DNA of 64,000 bases, from contig BDSI01000072.1 in assembly GCA_003117195.1 (NCBI GenBank), positions 408,546-472,545 on the forward strand, read 5' to 3'. The position numbers and the translations under genes are program-made. The notes beneath the pieces are model-generated. The model was given only the letters and a program-made list of their open reading frames with translations. It was not told the DNA's origin and ran no database searches. This document shows positions 43,620-54,802 of this stretch, in pieces. Position 1 is the stretch's first letter. Every line of letters begins with the position of its first letter. The stretch is from Eudorina sp. 2006-703-Eu-15 (Eukaryota; Chlorophyta; Chlorophyceae; Chlamydomonadales; Volvocaceae).

Positions 43620-46330
43620 ATGGTAGCAAGCCTACTCCGCCAGTCCGCAATGGCACTGGCATTAGGCCGCAGCTTCTCCTCACAAGCTGCGGCAACGGCA
43701 GCTCCCGGCCTTATTGAGATTCGCGAGTACACCCTGCAGCCGGGGGGCATCGCCCGGTATCTGCAGCTCGCTGCGGAGTACGCGGACGTCCGCCGCGAGC
43801 TGCTGCGTAAGTGCAATACATTCAGTCGACAGACAACCTGGTGGCCTCCGGTGCGCCCACGCATGGGTCCTTCATGGGTCCTTATTCGCCGTATCACACT
43901 CCGTACTGGGTCTGCGCGTTTCGGGGGGTTGTGGGGTTGGTTCTCACTACACACCCCGTACTCATTTTGCACTCCCCTCACCCCGCCCGCGCGCACACAT
44001 CCACGCACCTCGGGCTGCCGCTCCCCGCCCGCCCGCCGCCCGTCGCGCCGTCGCGTCCTCACCCGCGCACTGCGCCTATAGCTCTCCCCCGCACCGAGCC
44101 CCTCAACCTGCATCTCCAAAGCGTCTACCCCTTACCCGGCCCCCCTCACCCACCCACCCTCCTCCCCCACCCCCCTCGCAGCCTTCCTGGGCTTCTTCAC
44201 GTGCGACGTGGGGTCCTGCCTGCACCGGGTGACCCACCTGTACGCCTACTCGAGCTTCGAGCAGCGCGACGAGGTCCGCGGCAAGGCGGCCCGGGACCCC
44301 CGCTGGCACAAGTTCGTGGAGCTGTCGCGACCGCTCGCCACCTACCAGGTAGCTGGGCAGTACCTACGGTATACCCATCCGCGCTCTTGTCACCCCGCCC
44401 CGCCCCGCCCCCGTCAACCCTCAACTACCCCCCTGCCCCGGCTCCCCCCTTTGCGCCGCCCCCGCCCCCGCCCAGGAGAACAAGGTGATGTTGGAGGCCA
44501 GGCCCATCTACGACGCGCTGCGGCTGCCCCCGACCGCGCTCTTCACGCCGCCGCCCAAAGAGGGCCCCGCCAAGGTACGGCTCCAGAGTAGCCCCCGGCG
44601 GGCCCTGGGTTCGTCCTTGGGGGGGGGTTGCGTTGCGTTGTTACCACCTGGGTGGCCCAACCAAGACACTGTTCCCCCTCCCTCCTCCCCATCCCCCCTT
44701 GGGCCCCCCCCAGGTGGTGTACGAGATGCGCTCCTACCAGCTGCACCCGGGCTACGGCTCCGTACCGAAGCTGGTGGAGGCCTTCAGCAAGGGGTGAGAC
44801 CGACCGGGGGTGGAACCGGGGTCAGGGCCGGGACCGGGGCGGGGGGGTTTGGCCCGTCGGGCGCAGAACCCTAGGGGTGAGGGGGAGAGCTATCCTGAGC
44901 CGCTCGTTCCTAAACGTTGCGCATATCGGCCTGACCAAGGTGCGTGAGTGTCTCGTGGGTGTCTCGTGGGTGTGTGGTGACTGAGGCGGAGGACGACAGG
45001 AGGATAGCCCACTCCGCGCTGTTGGCCCATCACGATACCCGGAGGGGGGGGCGCGGGAGGGTCGGGACCCTGACTCAGGCGGGAGGGAGGTGTGTGTGTG
45101 TGTGTGTGTGTAGGAACTGGGTGGACGAGAGCGAAGCTGCTTTGGGGGGGCCCTCCAGGTCGGGGCGCCAGCCACAGGCAATGAATCACGACACGCACGT
45201 ACGTACACCAGGACCTGGGATCACCAGGGCGCTTGGAAGAGAATCCAGGTGCAGGTCCAGGGGGGACGGGGTTGCGGGACCCCTCGGCGCGGTGACCTGA
45301 CCCGGCCTGGTGCTGCTGCCCGCTGCCCCCTGCCCTCAGGTTGCCCGCCAAGGTGGCGGCTGATCCGGAGGGCAAGCTCGCCTTCTTCGGCTACACGGTG
45401 CGTGGGTCGCTGAGTGGGGTCCCCGGGGGATGGGAAGGAGGTGGAGGGGAGGGGGAGATTCGTGGAGACGGACGGGCGGGCGTCGGGGGGGAGGGGGGAG
45501 GGTTGGGGGATGGGGGCGGGTCCCTGCGGGAGGCGGCGGTGCAGCATGGGTTAAATCAACCTCCCCTGGTCATGACATCATGCTGGATACTGACAAGTGC
45601 TGATCACGCAACCGCTGCAAAATGGTGGGCACGGCGCGGTGTGTGTGGTTATCGGCCGTGCCGGGCGCAAGGAGCTGAGCTGAGCAGCGTGTCCATACGC
45701 CCGCCCGTTGCTGACGTGGTAGTTGAATGCCCTGGGTTTCGCCGCCGTACAGGACGTGGGCATGCTGAACAACGTGGTGGAGATCTGGAGGTACCCCTCG
45801 GCGCAGGCGTGCATCAAGTGGGTACATGGGAGTGTGGGTGGCTGGTGTGTCGTACTAAATGTACGACGGGTGTCGGCAAGGGTCCCACCAGACAGCCCGC
45901 CACGATGTGCCCTTGCTTACTGCGGGTTTGAAATGAATTTTTAGATCGTGGTTGGACCGAAGTTGGAAGCTGGACCGTAGTTGGACCGTACCGTGGTTAG
46001 GAAGAGGAGGTACATGGGCTTCCACAAGGAAAGCAAGGGCCTCCGGGCTGCCCCCTTCGAGTAGAGTCCTGGGGAGTGGGTCGGGTCCGGTCGGGTCGGG
46101 TCGGGTCGGGTCGCGGTTTTGTGCTCCGAACGAGGCATTGGGCGACCCTAGTCCGCCTGTCGGGTCGGGTGGGTTTCGCGCGACCCCGCACCGGTCCGTG
46201 TCCCCGCAGGGCCCGTCAGGCGGCTCGGCAGGTGCCCCAATGGCGCGAGACCATCTCCGCCGTCACGCCGGGGGTGCAGCACTTCACGTCCGCCTTCCTC
46301 AACCCGGCGCCCTTCTCGCCCTGGCAGTAG
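43620..46330 (+). CDS. NIPSNAP family protein, probable mitochondrial, 258 aa
   Basis: Seven exons: 43620-43806, 44182-44348, 44476-44574, 44714-44793, 45340-45397, 45753-45817 and 46210-46330, total 777 nt, all phases consistent. The protein has two dimeric alpha-beta-barrel-like NIPSNAP domains: first IEIREYTLQPGGIARYLQL with HLYAYSSFEQRDEVR, second YEMRSYQLHPGYGSVPKLVE with FFGYTDVGMLNNVVEIWRYP and ARQAARQVPQWRE. The N-terminus (MVASLLRQSAMALALGRSFS) is basic, Ser-rich and free of acidics, as expected for a mitochondrial presequence. NIPSNAP proteins elsewhere are mitochondrial and implicated in mitophagy signalling and metabolism; the biochemical role is unsettled. The TAG stop at 46328-46330 lies inside the first unit of a 32-bp tandem repeat. 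Confidence 0.9.
45091..45112. repeat. (GT)n microsatellite in NIPSNAP intron 4
   Basis: About eleven GT dinucleotides in the intron between exons 44714-44793 and 45340-45397. Confidence 0.85.
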
Positions 46331-46452
46331 CAGAGCACTCTGGTCGCCCTGACCGGCAGTAGCAGAGCACTCTGGTCGCCCTGACCGGCAGTAGCAGAGC
46401 ACTCTGGTCGCCCTGACCGGCAGTAGCAGAGCACTCTGGTCGCCCTGACCGG
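46325..46452 (+). repeat. Four identical 32-bp tandem units at the NIPSNAP stop codon
   Basis: Units start at 46325, 46357, 46389 and 46421, each beginning cagtagcagagcactctggt. The first unit contains the NIPSNAP stop codon; the rest form the start of its 3' UTR. Confidence 0.95.
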
Positions 46453-47635
46453 CAGCAGCAGCCGGTCCGTTGAGGCCTGGCGCTGCTGACACGATGTTGG
46501 GACGAGGGGCACGGCCACCAACCGCTGCAGGCCGCCAGGTCGCAGTGTCTCACCCGGGTGCCGCAGGACCAGGACCAGGACCAGGACCAGGGGGCGGGGG
46601 CGGGGGCCGCCACGGAGCCGCCCAGCAACCCACATCTCATATTGTGTCTCGTCGTGGGCGCATGGGATGTCTCGCCCGGGCTCACCCTATGCCTGCACGG
46701 GTACCCACAGCCTGGGCCACAGCGGCACGTACCTCGCCCCACCCCACCAGCCGCCTTCGTCCGCACCCGTGGACGAACCTGGGAGTCCTCGCGGGGCAGT
46801 CCTAGGGTGCGTCGGAGCCAGGACGGAGGTTGAGGCACAGGTGGCGGGCTGCGGGACACACGACCGTGGGGCACACCGTCGTATCGGCGTTGCGGCGCGG
46901 CGCGCCGTCGTGATGGATGGCGCGTAGAGGGCACGCAGCCGCACATGCCACCGCACTGGCGCCGTGCGAGGTGGGTTGGCGGTTCGTTAACTATTACTTC
47001 ACCTGTCGACATGGCAGCCGGATGCATGTATGGTGGCGGCGGCTGGGTGGCTCTATCTTGGTGGTGGTGTTGGGCGTCTGCATCAGCCTCCGGTGGTGGT
47101 TAGGTAAGAGACCCGCCCGACCCAAACCAAGGTGGTGGTGGTGGTGGTGGTGATTCGGTGATGGTGGTGGATCGGTGATGGTGGTGGGGCTACATTGGGA
47201 AACCGAACCCTGAACGAACCCGAGCTCACCCCGCGGATGCGGGTTGGGCCATACGTGTATGCGCCTCAGGCGGTCGCATGGGGGTGCATGCGGCCGCAGC
47301 GGGTGGGTTTAAGAAGGAAATCAGCCCAGACACACCCAGCCCGGGTGGGGTGGGGCGAGCGGCGCACGTGGCGGGGCGGATGTTGCAGCCCCGACTGGCA
47401 CTGAGGGCCGCGGCCAGGCTGCCACGCGCTCGGGTTCGCACTTCGCGGCATGTGCTGGCTGCCAGGGCGGCCGCCTGTGGCCGGCGCGACTGAGGGGTCT
47501 TATCTTTGCGTTTTGGAGGGGGCCCCAGTGACCGCGTGCGACCGATTGTCACCGTCCTGAGGTCCGCGGTGACATCGTTAACGACAATAGGGTAATGGAG
47601 CGACACGGTGCGCGGTACAGAGAACGGAGCCGCTG

Positions 47636-47720
47636 TGTGTAAAAGAAAACTGAGCCGCGAGCCTGTGTGTTTAAAGAAGAGACCCGCCAGACCCTGTGTG
47701 TAAAAGATGACTGAGCCCCG
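47636..47720 (+). repeat. Three copies of the CTCAG-TTTTAC motif, inverted
   Basis: Plus strand reads tgtgtaaaagaaaactgagc, then two diverged repeats of the same unit, ending tgtaaaagatgactgagcc. This is the reverse complement of the motif found in GCN1 introns. Confidence 0.65.
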
Positions 47721-48480
47721 ACCCTGTGTGTGTGCGTTGCACCCGGTAGTGGTGGTGGCTGGAAGCTCGCAGTCTCTGGGAAGGGCTGGCAGCGGTCCGG
47801 TCGTGTTGCGGTGCACGGTTGGATGTTCAGGGCGGCGCAGGTGCGGTGGCCTGGAAGGCGGTGGCGCACTGAGAGGGCAGGCAGGGCAAGACTGCGTGCG
47901 GCTGGGACCTCTGGGCAGGTCCAGCTGACCCAGCAGCCCGCGCCATCGGAACGTCGGGGGCGCCTTCCCTGCAGCCAACTGCACTCTGCACATGCTCTTG
48001 ACTTGATTATCAAGTGGCGATGAAGGCCAGCGGCCCCATACCGTACGTCCATCACCACTGGAAGTGGAGCAGAGGAACAGTTGAGTGACGATGGCTTTAG
48101 GGTTTAGGGTTTCTCTAAACCCGTAGATTTCCAAAGACGTTGCGGCCATACATCATCAGTTCATCACCACGGCGAGGCTTATAGGCACCAAGCAACTTCC
48201 ACGCCATTTGTACAGCACCTGGACCGGCTCCCCTGCACAATACTTACTCCACTACCTGACATCAAACCAGCCATCCACCCCTTTGCGCCACCCCCTCGAT
48301 TCTGTGACCTCGCGCCGTCAAACGTGCCGTCCGGTCACTTGGAGCGGCGCGCCCCTCCTGCAAACGGGGGCCCGAAGCCCCCGAATCGGGCCCCCCACGA
48401 CATGCCCCCAAGTTCCACCAAGAGCCATACATACTGAGGCTGGGGCTTGCCCTGGTGTACACCGTTGATCCCTTTTTCTT

Positions 48481-48514
48481 CGGGGTCCGCTGCAACGTTC
48501 ATTCCTTTATTCAT
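48481..48514 (+). repeat. Dispersed repeat, GGGGTCCRCTGYAACGTTCAT family
   Basis: cggggtccgctgcaacgttc followed by attcctttattcat; preceded by gttgatcccttt as in the 60507-60560 copy. More distant relatives lie at 1736-1765 and 10992-11020. Confidence 0.55.
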
Positions 48515-48570
48515 ACGGGGTCCACTACCGCAGCATCATGAATACCGTGATACCAAAGCAGCGGAATCTC

Positions 48571-48600
48571 AGTCGGGACTCGGATCCACCTTGTAACGGT
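48571..48600 (+). repeat. Dispersed repeat, GTCGGGAC..CACCTTGTAAC family
   Basis: Reads agtcgggactcggatccacc then ttgtaacggt, about 90 bp after a GGGGTCCRCTG family member. Confidence 0.6.
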
Positions 48601-48821
48601 TGCGACTATCGTACTACTACTACGGTACCACAGCGACGGGGTCTGGCGCCGGTCCCATGGATGGTCAGTTGGTCACACACTCGGTGCAGTGTGGAGGAAG
48701 CCTCCCAAGGCCACCCGGCGAGATGCGGCAGGGCCAGCACCCTACCCCGGCCCGGCCCCAAGCCGTGACGAAACCGTGTCTTAGTGACCGTCATTCCACA
48801 ACACAGCATCAGTCTAAAGCT

Positions 48822-48956
48822 CTCGACGGCTCTCAACGGTCCTCAACGGCTCTCAACGATCCTAAACGGCTCTCAACGGTCTTCAACGGCTCAAACGCTC
48901 TCAGCGGTCCTCAACGGTCCTCAACGGTCTTCAACGGCGCCTAACGGCCCTCAACC
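48822..48956 (+). repeat. Diverged 10-bp tandem repeat (ctcaacggtc)
   Basis: About a dozen imperfect units of ctcaacggtc or ctcaacggct in tandem. Confidence 0.85.
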
Positions 48957-49143
48957 TGCATTCCCGACTGTAGACTGCGGCATCGCGCTGGCAGCCGACA
49001 CGGGTGGTAGGCACAATCCCGCAAAGGAGGGGGGGTCCCGCGTGTCGCATCCTGTCGTACAACCTACCATAAAACCGCGTCATCGGTCCAAACAAGCTGG
49101 GGCACCCCGAACCCCTGCTTCGTCAGCGCGTGCTGGTTGGGGT

Positions 49144-49154
49144 TTACAGTTACA
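49144..49154 (-). terminator. Twin TGTAA signals after C2 gene A
   Basis: Two TTACA pentamers, about 175-185 nt past the stop codon at 49328. Confidence 0.5.
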
Positions 49155-49327
49155 GCTGCAGTGTGCAGGAAGTGTGGTCGGGGCCTCGGGGTAGGGCATC
49201 ACCAGCCAGACCAAGCGATGTCTACACGAGCCGAAGGCCCATAGACCAGCTAACGGTTCAAACGGTTCGTCCCGGGCCGCAAGTTCGGTTTAACCCCAAC
49301 CTCCACTGAGGACACACGTGTGTGCCC

Positions 49328-50760
49328 TCAATGACGTGTCAAGTAAGTTCCCGGGGTTGGCGGGGCGGCGCCCGGCACCCCGTACAGCGCAACCGACCTG
49401 GGGCCCGCGTGCACAATCGAGGATGCGCACAGCGCCAGGTAGCCGTCCCCCGCGGTCGCGGGGGCGCCGCAGTCTGCTGCGGCGGCGCCCACCTTGCTGC
49501 CTGACTCCCCCGTGCCGTCAGCGGGCCGATGGGGTGCCGCCGGGGACTGTACGGCGGCACGTTGCTGCTGCTTCGGCGGCGGCGGCGTCGCCGGGCAGGG
49601 TGCTGACAGACTGGAGGAGACCGCCTGGGCCGGCGGCGTCGGCGGGGTGTGCCCGCCGTGCCGGGCTGACGGCGTCGCAGGTGCTGACGGCGGCGGCGGC
49701 GGCGGCAACGGCTGTCGTACAGGTCCGGTGGCTTCGCGGATGTCGGCTGGGGGCGACGGGCGCAGCTTGCAAACGCCTGAACAGCCTGGGGTGGGCACGA
49801 ACTCCAGGGTCAGCAGCACGTGGCCCTGCTGTTTGTGGAGCTTCTTGCCTGCGCTGATCGGCGCCTGGACCACCTGCCGCCCCGCGCCGCGGACGCGCTC
49901 CAGACTGACGGTGCCGAACCCGATCAGCTCGTCGGCCTTGAACTTGTCCTCGTCCATGAGCACCAGCTCCAGGATCTTCTCCCTGCGGACGGAGAACTGG
50001 AAGGTCTGGTTCCAGACGGGGTTGCGGCCTCCACCCCGGCAGACGCGGGACTTGTGTTCCTGGCTGCCGAGTCGGAGCCTGCGCAGCAGGTGCGACCGTA
50101 CCCGTACCGTTTGCAGCATCGCGGGGCAGGATGGGACAGGGGCAGGGCGTCTGCGGTCCGGAAGGGGGCGGCGGGAGAGCAAGCAGGCAGGGCGCCCTGC
50201 CGGACGCCTTCACCGCGTGATGTTGGTAACGCTGGGTGCGGCACGTGCCGACTCCGACTCTTCAGCCCTTCCTAGCTGGCTGGATACGGCCTGGGGTGCA
50301 TGTAGACCCTTGCAATGAGCGGCGTCCACAGCCTGTCCTCGCGTTCCCTCACTGTGGTGCGGTGCCTGTTTAGGACGAAGACTGCCTCGTAAATTTGATT
50401 TGATCGATTTCATTTCTGGCAGAATGGATTCAAGTTTTGCGGTTGAAATGGCAAGCAAGCGAGGAGAGGCTCGCACCTGGCTGCAGTTGCCCCCCTCTCA
50501 ACTTCCCTCTCTGAGCGACTGGATAGCTGTCTAGCTTGCAATGCAGTTAAATTGAGCATCGCAATTCAAAGTTTGATTTTGCCGGAAAGGCGCAATCCAA
50601 TCCCTACCTACCCATCAAGCCTTGCCCCATTACAGCAGGTCTCATTTTGTCCTTCTGAAACATACCTTACATATGGGTCTTGCTTATTTATCCAGTCGCA
50701 ATCCTTGATTTCCGTTGCGTTGTGTAGCATGACGAGGAGGGTGCCCCCATCCTGCGCCAT
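49328..50760 (-). CDS. C2-domain protein A with Pro-rich tail, 281 aa
   Basis: Exons 50666-50760 (95 nt, ATG at 50760) and 49328-50078 join in phase 2 into one C2 domain. The first exon gives M-A-Q-D-G-G, a hydrophobic strand and the calcium loop ATEIKDCDWINKQDPYV; the second gives RLRLGSQEHKSRVC, RNPVWNQTFQFSV and LMDEDKFKADELIGFGTVSL. Asp residues in DCDWINKQD and DEDKFKADE sit where C2 domains bind calcium, so calcium-dependent membrane binding is likely. Residues after about 125 form a Pro/Ala/Ser-rich, low-complexity tail. The intron splits the C2 fold after the DPYV strand, exactly as in the paralogue at 54.8-56.3 kb, whose first exon is also 95 nt. Exon 1 is A-T richer than exon 2. Confidence 0.8.
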
Positions 50761-53127
50761 TGGCCGCAAACCTCAACCTTCTCAAATTATAATTCACCGA
50801 GTTCAACTTAAAAACCTGATGCACCTACGAGATTTTCGAGAAATGCAAACGCATTACCTTCCCCTAGTACCCATGTCCGATGGCCAGACTGACATACACA
50901 TACGTCGTACTTCAATCTATGGCAGGCAGCTGCAGCCAGCTGGAGGTTGCAACCCTTTTGCAGTCCGCCTGCAAGCTCCCTCCAACCTCCCCACACTTCC
51001 ACAGGAGAGCATATCTCTCAATCCAAAACCACATCACCACCGGCTCCATCGGGCCCCCCAGGCAAAAATCCCCGGTTCCTCCTCCCTTCGTCCTTCAGCG
51101 CACGTCGCGGCCGCGAAACGTTGGACGGCCGTCCCCCACAGTCGCTCAACATTGCTCCTCCGGGCCACTCCGGGCCGTCTCGAAGAACCCGGTTCCGTCA
51201 ACGCTTTGTCGTGCAGGTGGTCCATCGGTGTGTGGGGGATCCTCCGAGATGCAGCGAGTGAGTGAGTGAGTGAGCGAGCGAGGAGCAGCCTTAGGCGCTA
51301 GGCGCCGCCTTCGGGTCGCCGGGATAGGGCCTTGGGATCGCCCCCGAGGGCGCGGCGCGCCTCAATTAAAGGGCACCCACGCACGCCGAGCTTCCCATAC
51401 CCTTCCGTAAGTATGGGGCACATCGACGTCCCTTGAAGCTTGGCCGTAGATAGATACGGTACAGTCCCCGCACTCGGCCGTTGTCCGCTGCGTCTCCCGC
51501 GCTCACCATGCGTTCTGGCCGCCGCAGCTGCGCGGCCGCATCCCCAAGTGCGGTGCGCACTACGCAGCCGGCGCGGCGCTGGGTTGGCAGGGTGGGTAAG
51601 TGACAGGACGCGTGCAGCCGATCCGGAGGTATGCGCGGGTCGATGGACCCGCCGACGGACCCGTGGCTCTGGCCCTCGACTTCCGTTCTGGGACCCCTAC
51701 TAATCGATGGAATGATATTTTCCAAAAGGGATCCGTATTTTTCGGAACGGACGACCCACCCTGATGGGACCCGATGCGTCTAGATCTGCTGTTTCGCATT
51801 ACCGGTATTAAGGATGTCACAGTTCGCCACACGGGATCCCGAAGTCGCACACGGGCGATACTGCCCGCTCTATAAAAATACCTAGGAGTATCGGTGCCTG
51901 GGTTTGAAGACGGCGATGTTACAAGCGGCGGTGCGCACCGTGTCACTGGCCCCCACCCGGATGGCCCAACAGGCCCGGGCAGTTCCGCGGGAGCTGCATA
52001 TCTGCCGCACCCATCGTCGACTGCGCGCTCCTCCAGCCTCCACCCGTCAGGGCTTGCGGGGAGCCTCGGGAGCCTCGGGATCGTTCAACGACACACCTGC
52101 CAAAGACACATCGGAGGCCAGGGCTGGCCCTCCTGGACGCCGCGCCAAACCCGCCGCACCACCATGATTCGATGGCACTGCAGATACCGAACACTTCCTC
52201 GGCCTCCTAGTGCGCACGAACCAAACTCAACCGCAACCAACTCAACCACCTCAGCCGCAACCAACTAGCAACCATAACAACCAGCAACGAACCGCCAACG
52301 GAGGCACCTGCACGCGACGATGACGCCCAGTCGCGAACACTTCCCAAGGCAATCAGGCGGCCAGGCCACCGGGCCGGCTCCCAGGATCTCTATCTGCCCC
52401 TGCCCATCCATCTCTGCACCCTCTCCTCCTCGCCGTCCCGAGATAGTGTAACCCCAGATAGATGGATAGATAGATAGATGGGCCGGCGCTCATAACCCGT
52501 ATTATTCATGATGGTTCAGTAGACATCGCGGGTCATCGGTGACTGCCGCAGATTGGGATGCGCCGCGATGGGCACCAACCCCGAGCCAGCCAGCAGTGAC
52601 CCACGGGCCAGAGACAGCAACCTCACACGTCCAACCACCACGCCACAAGTCAGGATGAAACGCCAAGGCATGCTGGCGACACAATTACCCAGCACCCGAA
52701 CCGGGCCTTGACCCCGCCCGTCACAACCAAACCAGAACTGAAAATGGGCGATCCCATAACGTCATAAGGCCCCAGAGCTGCCGCCAACTAGTCGCATGCC
52801 CCTGGAGCGGTGCCAGCTGATCTCCCGAGACCTATCTTCTGGGGCTGGGGGGAGGTTGATTGGCCTGGAGCCACGGGGGCGGATGATTTCGAGTGGCACC
52901 GGCTCCATCCGTCGGCCTGCATCGCTGTTCCTCCTTCTTTTTTATTCCCTTCGTCTCGGAGAAACAGGACATGACAGGCCCACGCCGGCACATGGCGGCA
53001 AGCAGCTGTTGGCCGTCACCCAGCTGCTGCTGCTGAACGGACGGAGCGAGCCCGGTGACGATGCGACATCGAGTGCTATAGCCCACGGGCCGGGAGGGGG
53101 CCGAATATCGACGACGCCTACCTGACC
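50761..53127. other. No gene recognised
   Basis: Upstream region of C2 gene A, then repeat-like sequence: GAGT/GAGC runs near 51256-51280, a GATA/GATG tract near 52453-52478 and a copy of the cgcgggtcatcggtgac repeat at 52528. I see no ORF with family similarity. Confidence 0.4.
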
Positions 53128-53310
53128 GCGTCGATGCACCCGCGGCAGGCACCACCACTGGCTGCGCTAGCTGCGCACATAAGAGGGGCGACACCCGCAC
53201 GGCAATATATACCTGAACACAGACTCCAGGGAACCTCGCAGGGCACGATTGCCCTTGCGAGTCGACACTCCACGTGCCCACAGCCCCACACGGACAGACA
53301 GGGTGTTTCG
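53128..53310 (+). repeat. Dispersed repeat B, copy 1
   Basis: Shares ggggcgacacccgcacggca, ccttgcgagtcgaca and several other blocks with 57400-57570. No coding capacity seen. Confidence 0.6.
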
Positions 53311-53356
53311 TTGTTGCCTTGAGGGGGAAGCTCGCCCGGCAAGTCATTAAGCAGTG

Positions 53357-54258
53357 AACAAGTAGGGGTCGGCTTCCTCGAAGCCGGAAAAGGGCGGGGC
53401 CCCCTATAATCCGTACAGTACAGGCCGCTTGCTTTAGAAGGAAAACTCTATTACCGCGCAACAGTGTGAGAGAGTGAAAGGTTGCCATTGGGGGTGTCGT
53501 TGATGTTGAAGGGGGATCGGCGTGCATAGATTCACCAAGCCCAAACACGTCGGCAGCCCCGAAACCATCGCCGCCGGCGACGGCGGTCACCGTATCGGCA
53601 CTATGGTAACGATAGTCGCCTCGGCACTACCACATACGTCTGTCAAGCAGATGATCACAAAGCAAGCTTGAAGCATCCTTGTGAAACTGTAGTTGTTTGG
53701 TCCGTCGGCAGGCATGCAACCCTTCAGTTGCACGCCCGCAGCAGACGTGAACCTCTAAAGTTTGCTATCAATAGTTACATAGCAAATGTAAGGCAAAAAC
53801 AGGGTGCGAAAAAGCCGCGGTGAGACCCTGACTTTGGGCCATCGGAACTGGAGAACTCGTTGGCACTCGGTACGCTATCCCTTTGCATCTTGAAACTTTG
53901 ATTCAATACATATTGTTGATTTGTATTCATCTGGCAAGACAGAAAGGCAAATCTTGATGTTGGTGGTATCTTGTTCAAACATCAGAACACTATCGAAGTT
54001 CAATTTAGCACGCGCGGCCCATTCCTAATCCAAGTATTCATCACGCGGCACCTGTTGCAACAAACATGAGCGCGAGAGGCGTTGGGTGGATGTTGACTCG
54101 GGTCCATGGAGACCGCGGAGCTTTACTTTGACCGTTTGAGCGCAAAGAATTTTTTCAGCCAAACCAAGGATACTTTGCAATAGAGGACAATTAATATGAC
54201 AAACATTGCGAATTAGTTTAGCGGATAATGAACGTTTTGCCGTTACCCACGCACGGCG

Positions 54259-54304
<46 letters not shown>

Positions 54305-54366
54305 CAGGGGCAATCCTAGGGGGCGGGGCCCCCCGAACGCGCTTCGCGCTGGGGCCCCGCCCAAAA
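53357..54366 (-). mobile_element. Non-autonomous hairpin-ended element, copy 1
   Basis: About 1.0 kb, inverted relative to copy 3 and colinear with it throughout. One end carries gggcggggccccagcgcgaa, reading into a GC-rich fold-back; the other carries cggcttcctcgaagccg, a 7-bp stem, next to gggcggggcccc. An (AC)n tract of about 42 bp lies just inside the first end. No transposase or reverse transcriptase frame is seen; short shared peptides (NQSFKMQRD, GNRVF) are probably incidental. Confidence 0.75.
54260..54301. repeat. (AC)n microsatellite inside mobile-element copy 1
   Basis: About 20 AC units immediately before the GC-rich end of the element; copies 2 and 3 carry tgtgtccg-type repeats at the same place. 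Confidence 0.9.
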
Positions 54367-54802
54367 AAGTTCAACAACGAAAATCTTAGATACGGCGTCA
54401 ACAAAGCATTCAACCACCGATAGATCGCCAGCGCGCCCGCACAGGCCCCCTCCCACCGGGGTTAGCCACCCTATACATACATCCGCCGGAACATCGACTG
54501 CCGCTGCACGGCACACTAGCACCACCACCGCCCGCCTCCTAGTGATAACAGGCCCCGTATCCGCCGTACAGCGCTTATTAGTTACTCGTGGGTCCGTTGG
54601 AGCTGGCACCGTAAGGGGGGCCGAGTGCACGACAGGAACGGGAATGGGGTGCGGATGGGGATTGCGGAGGCCGGATCAGCGCAGCGCTGAACGGATGCCG
54701 CCCCAGGGGACGCGGGGCCCATCGCAACCGGTGACGCAGTCGGCGCTGACGGTGCCTCCGGCGGCGGCGGCGGCGGCGGCGGCGGTCGTCAGGACACATA
54801 CA

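Larger units (their letters stand above)
46453..48829. other. No gene recognised; repeat-rich
   Basis: Contains a GACCAG tandem stretch near 46566-46595, a GGTCGGGT tract near 46080-46120 just upstream, a (GGT)n tract at 47131-47190, three inverted CTCAG-TTTTAC motifs at 47636-47720, a short TTTAGGG stretch at 48092-48110 and dispersed repeats at 48481-48600. Long frames here are repeat artefacts. Confidence 0.45.

Noticed and set aside
47226..48149. 307-residue minus-strand frame beginning MAATSLEIYGF.
   Set aside because: It crosses telomere-like, CTCAG-TTTTAC and simple repeats, with no family match.
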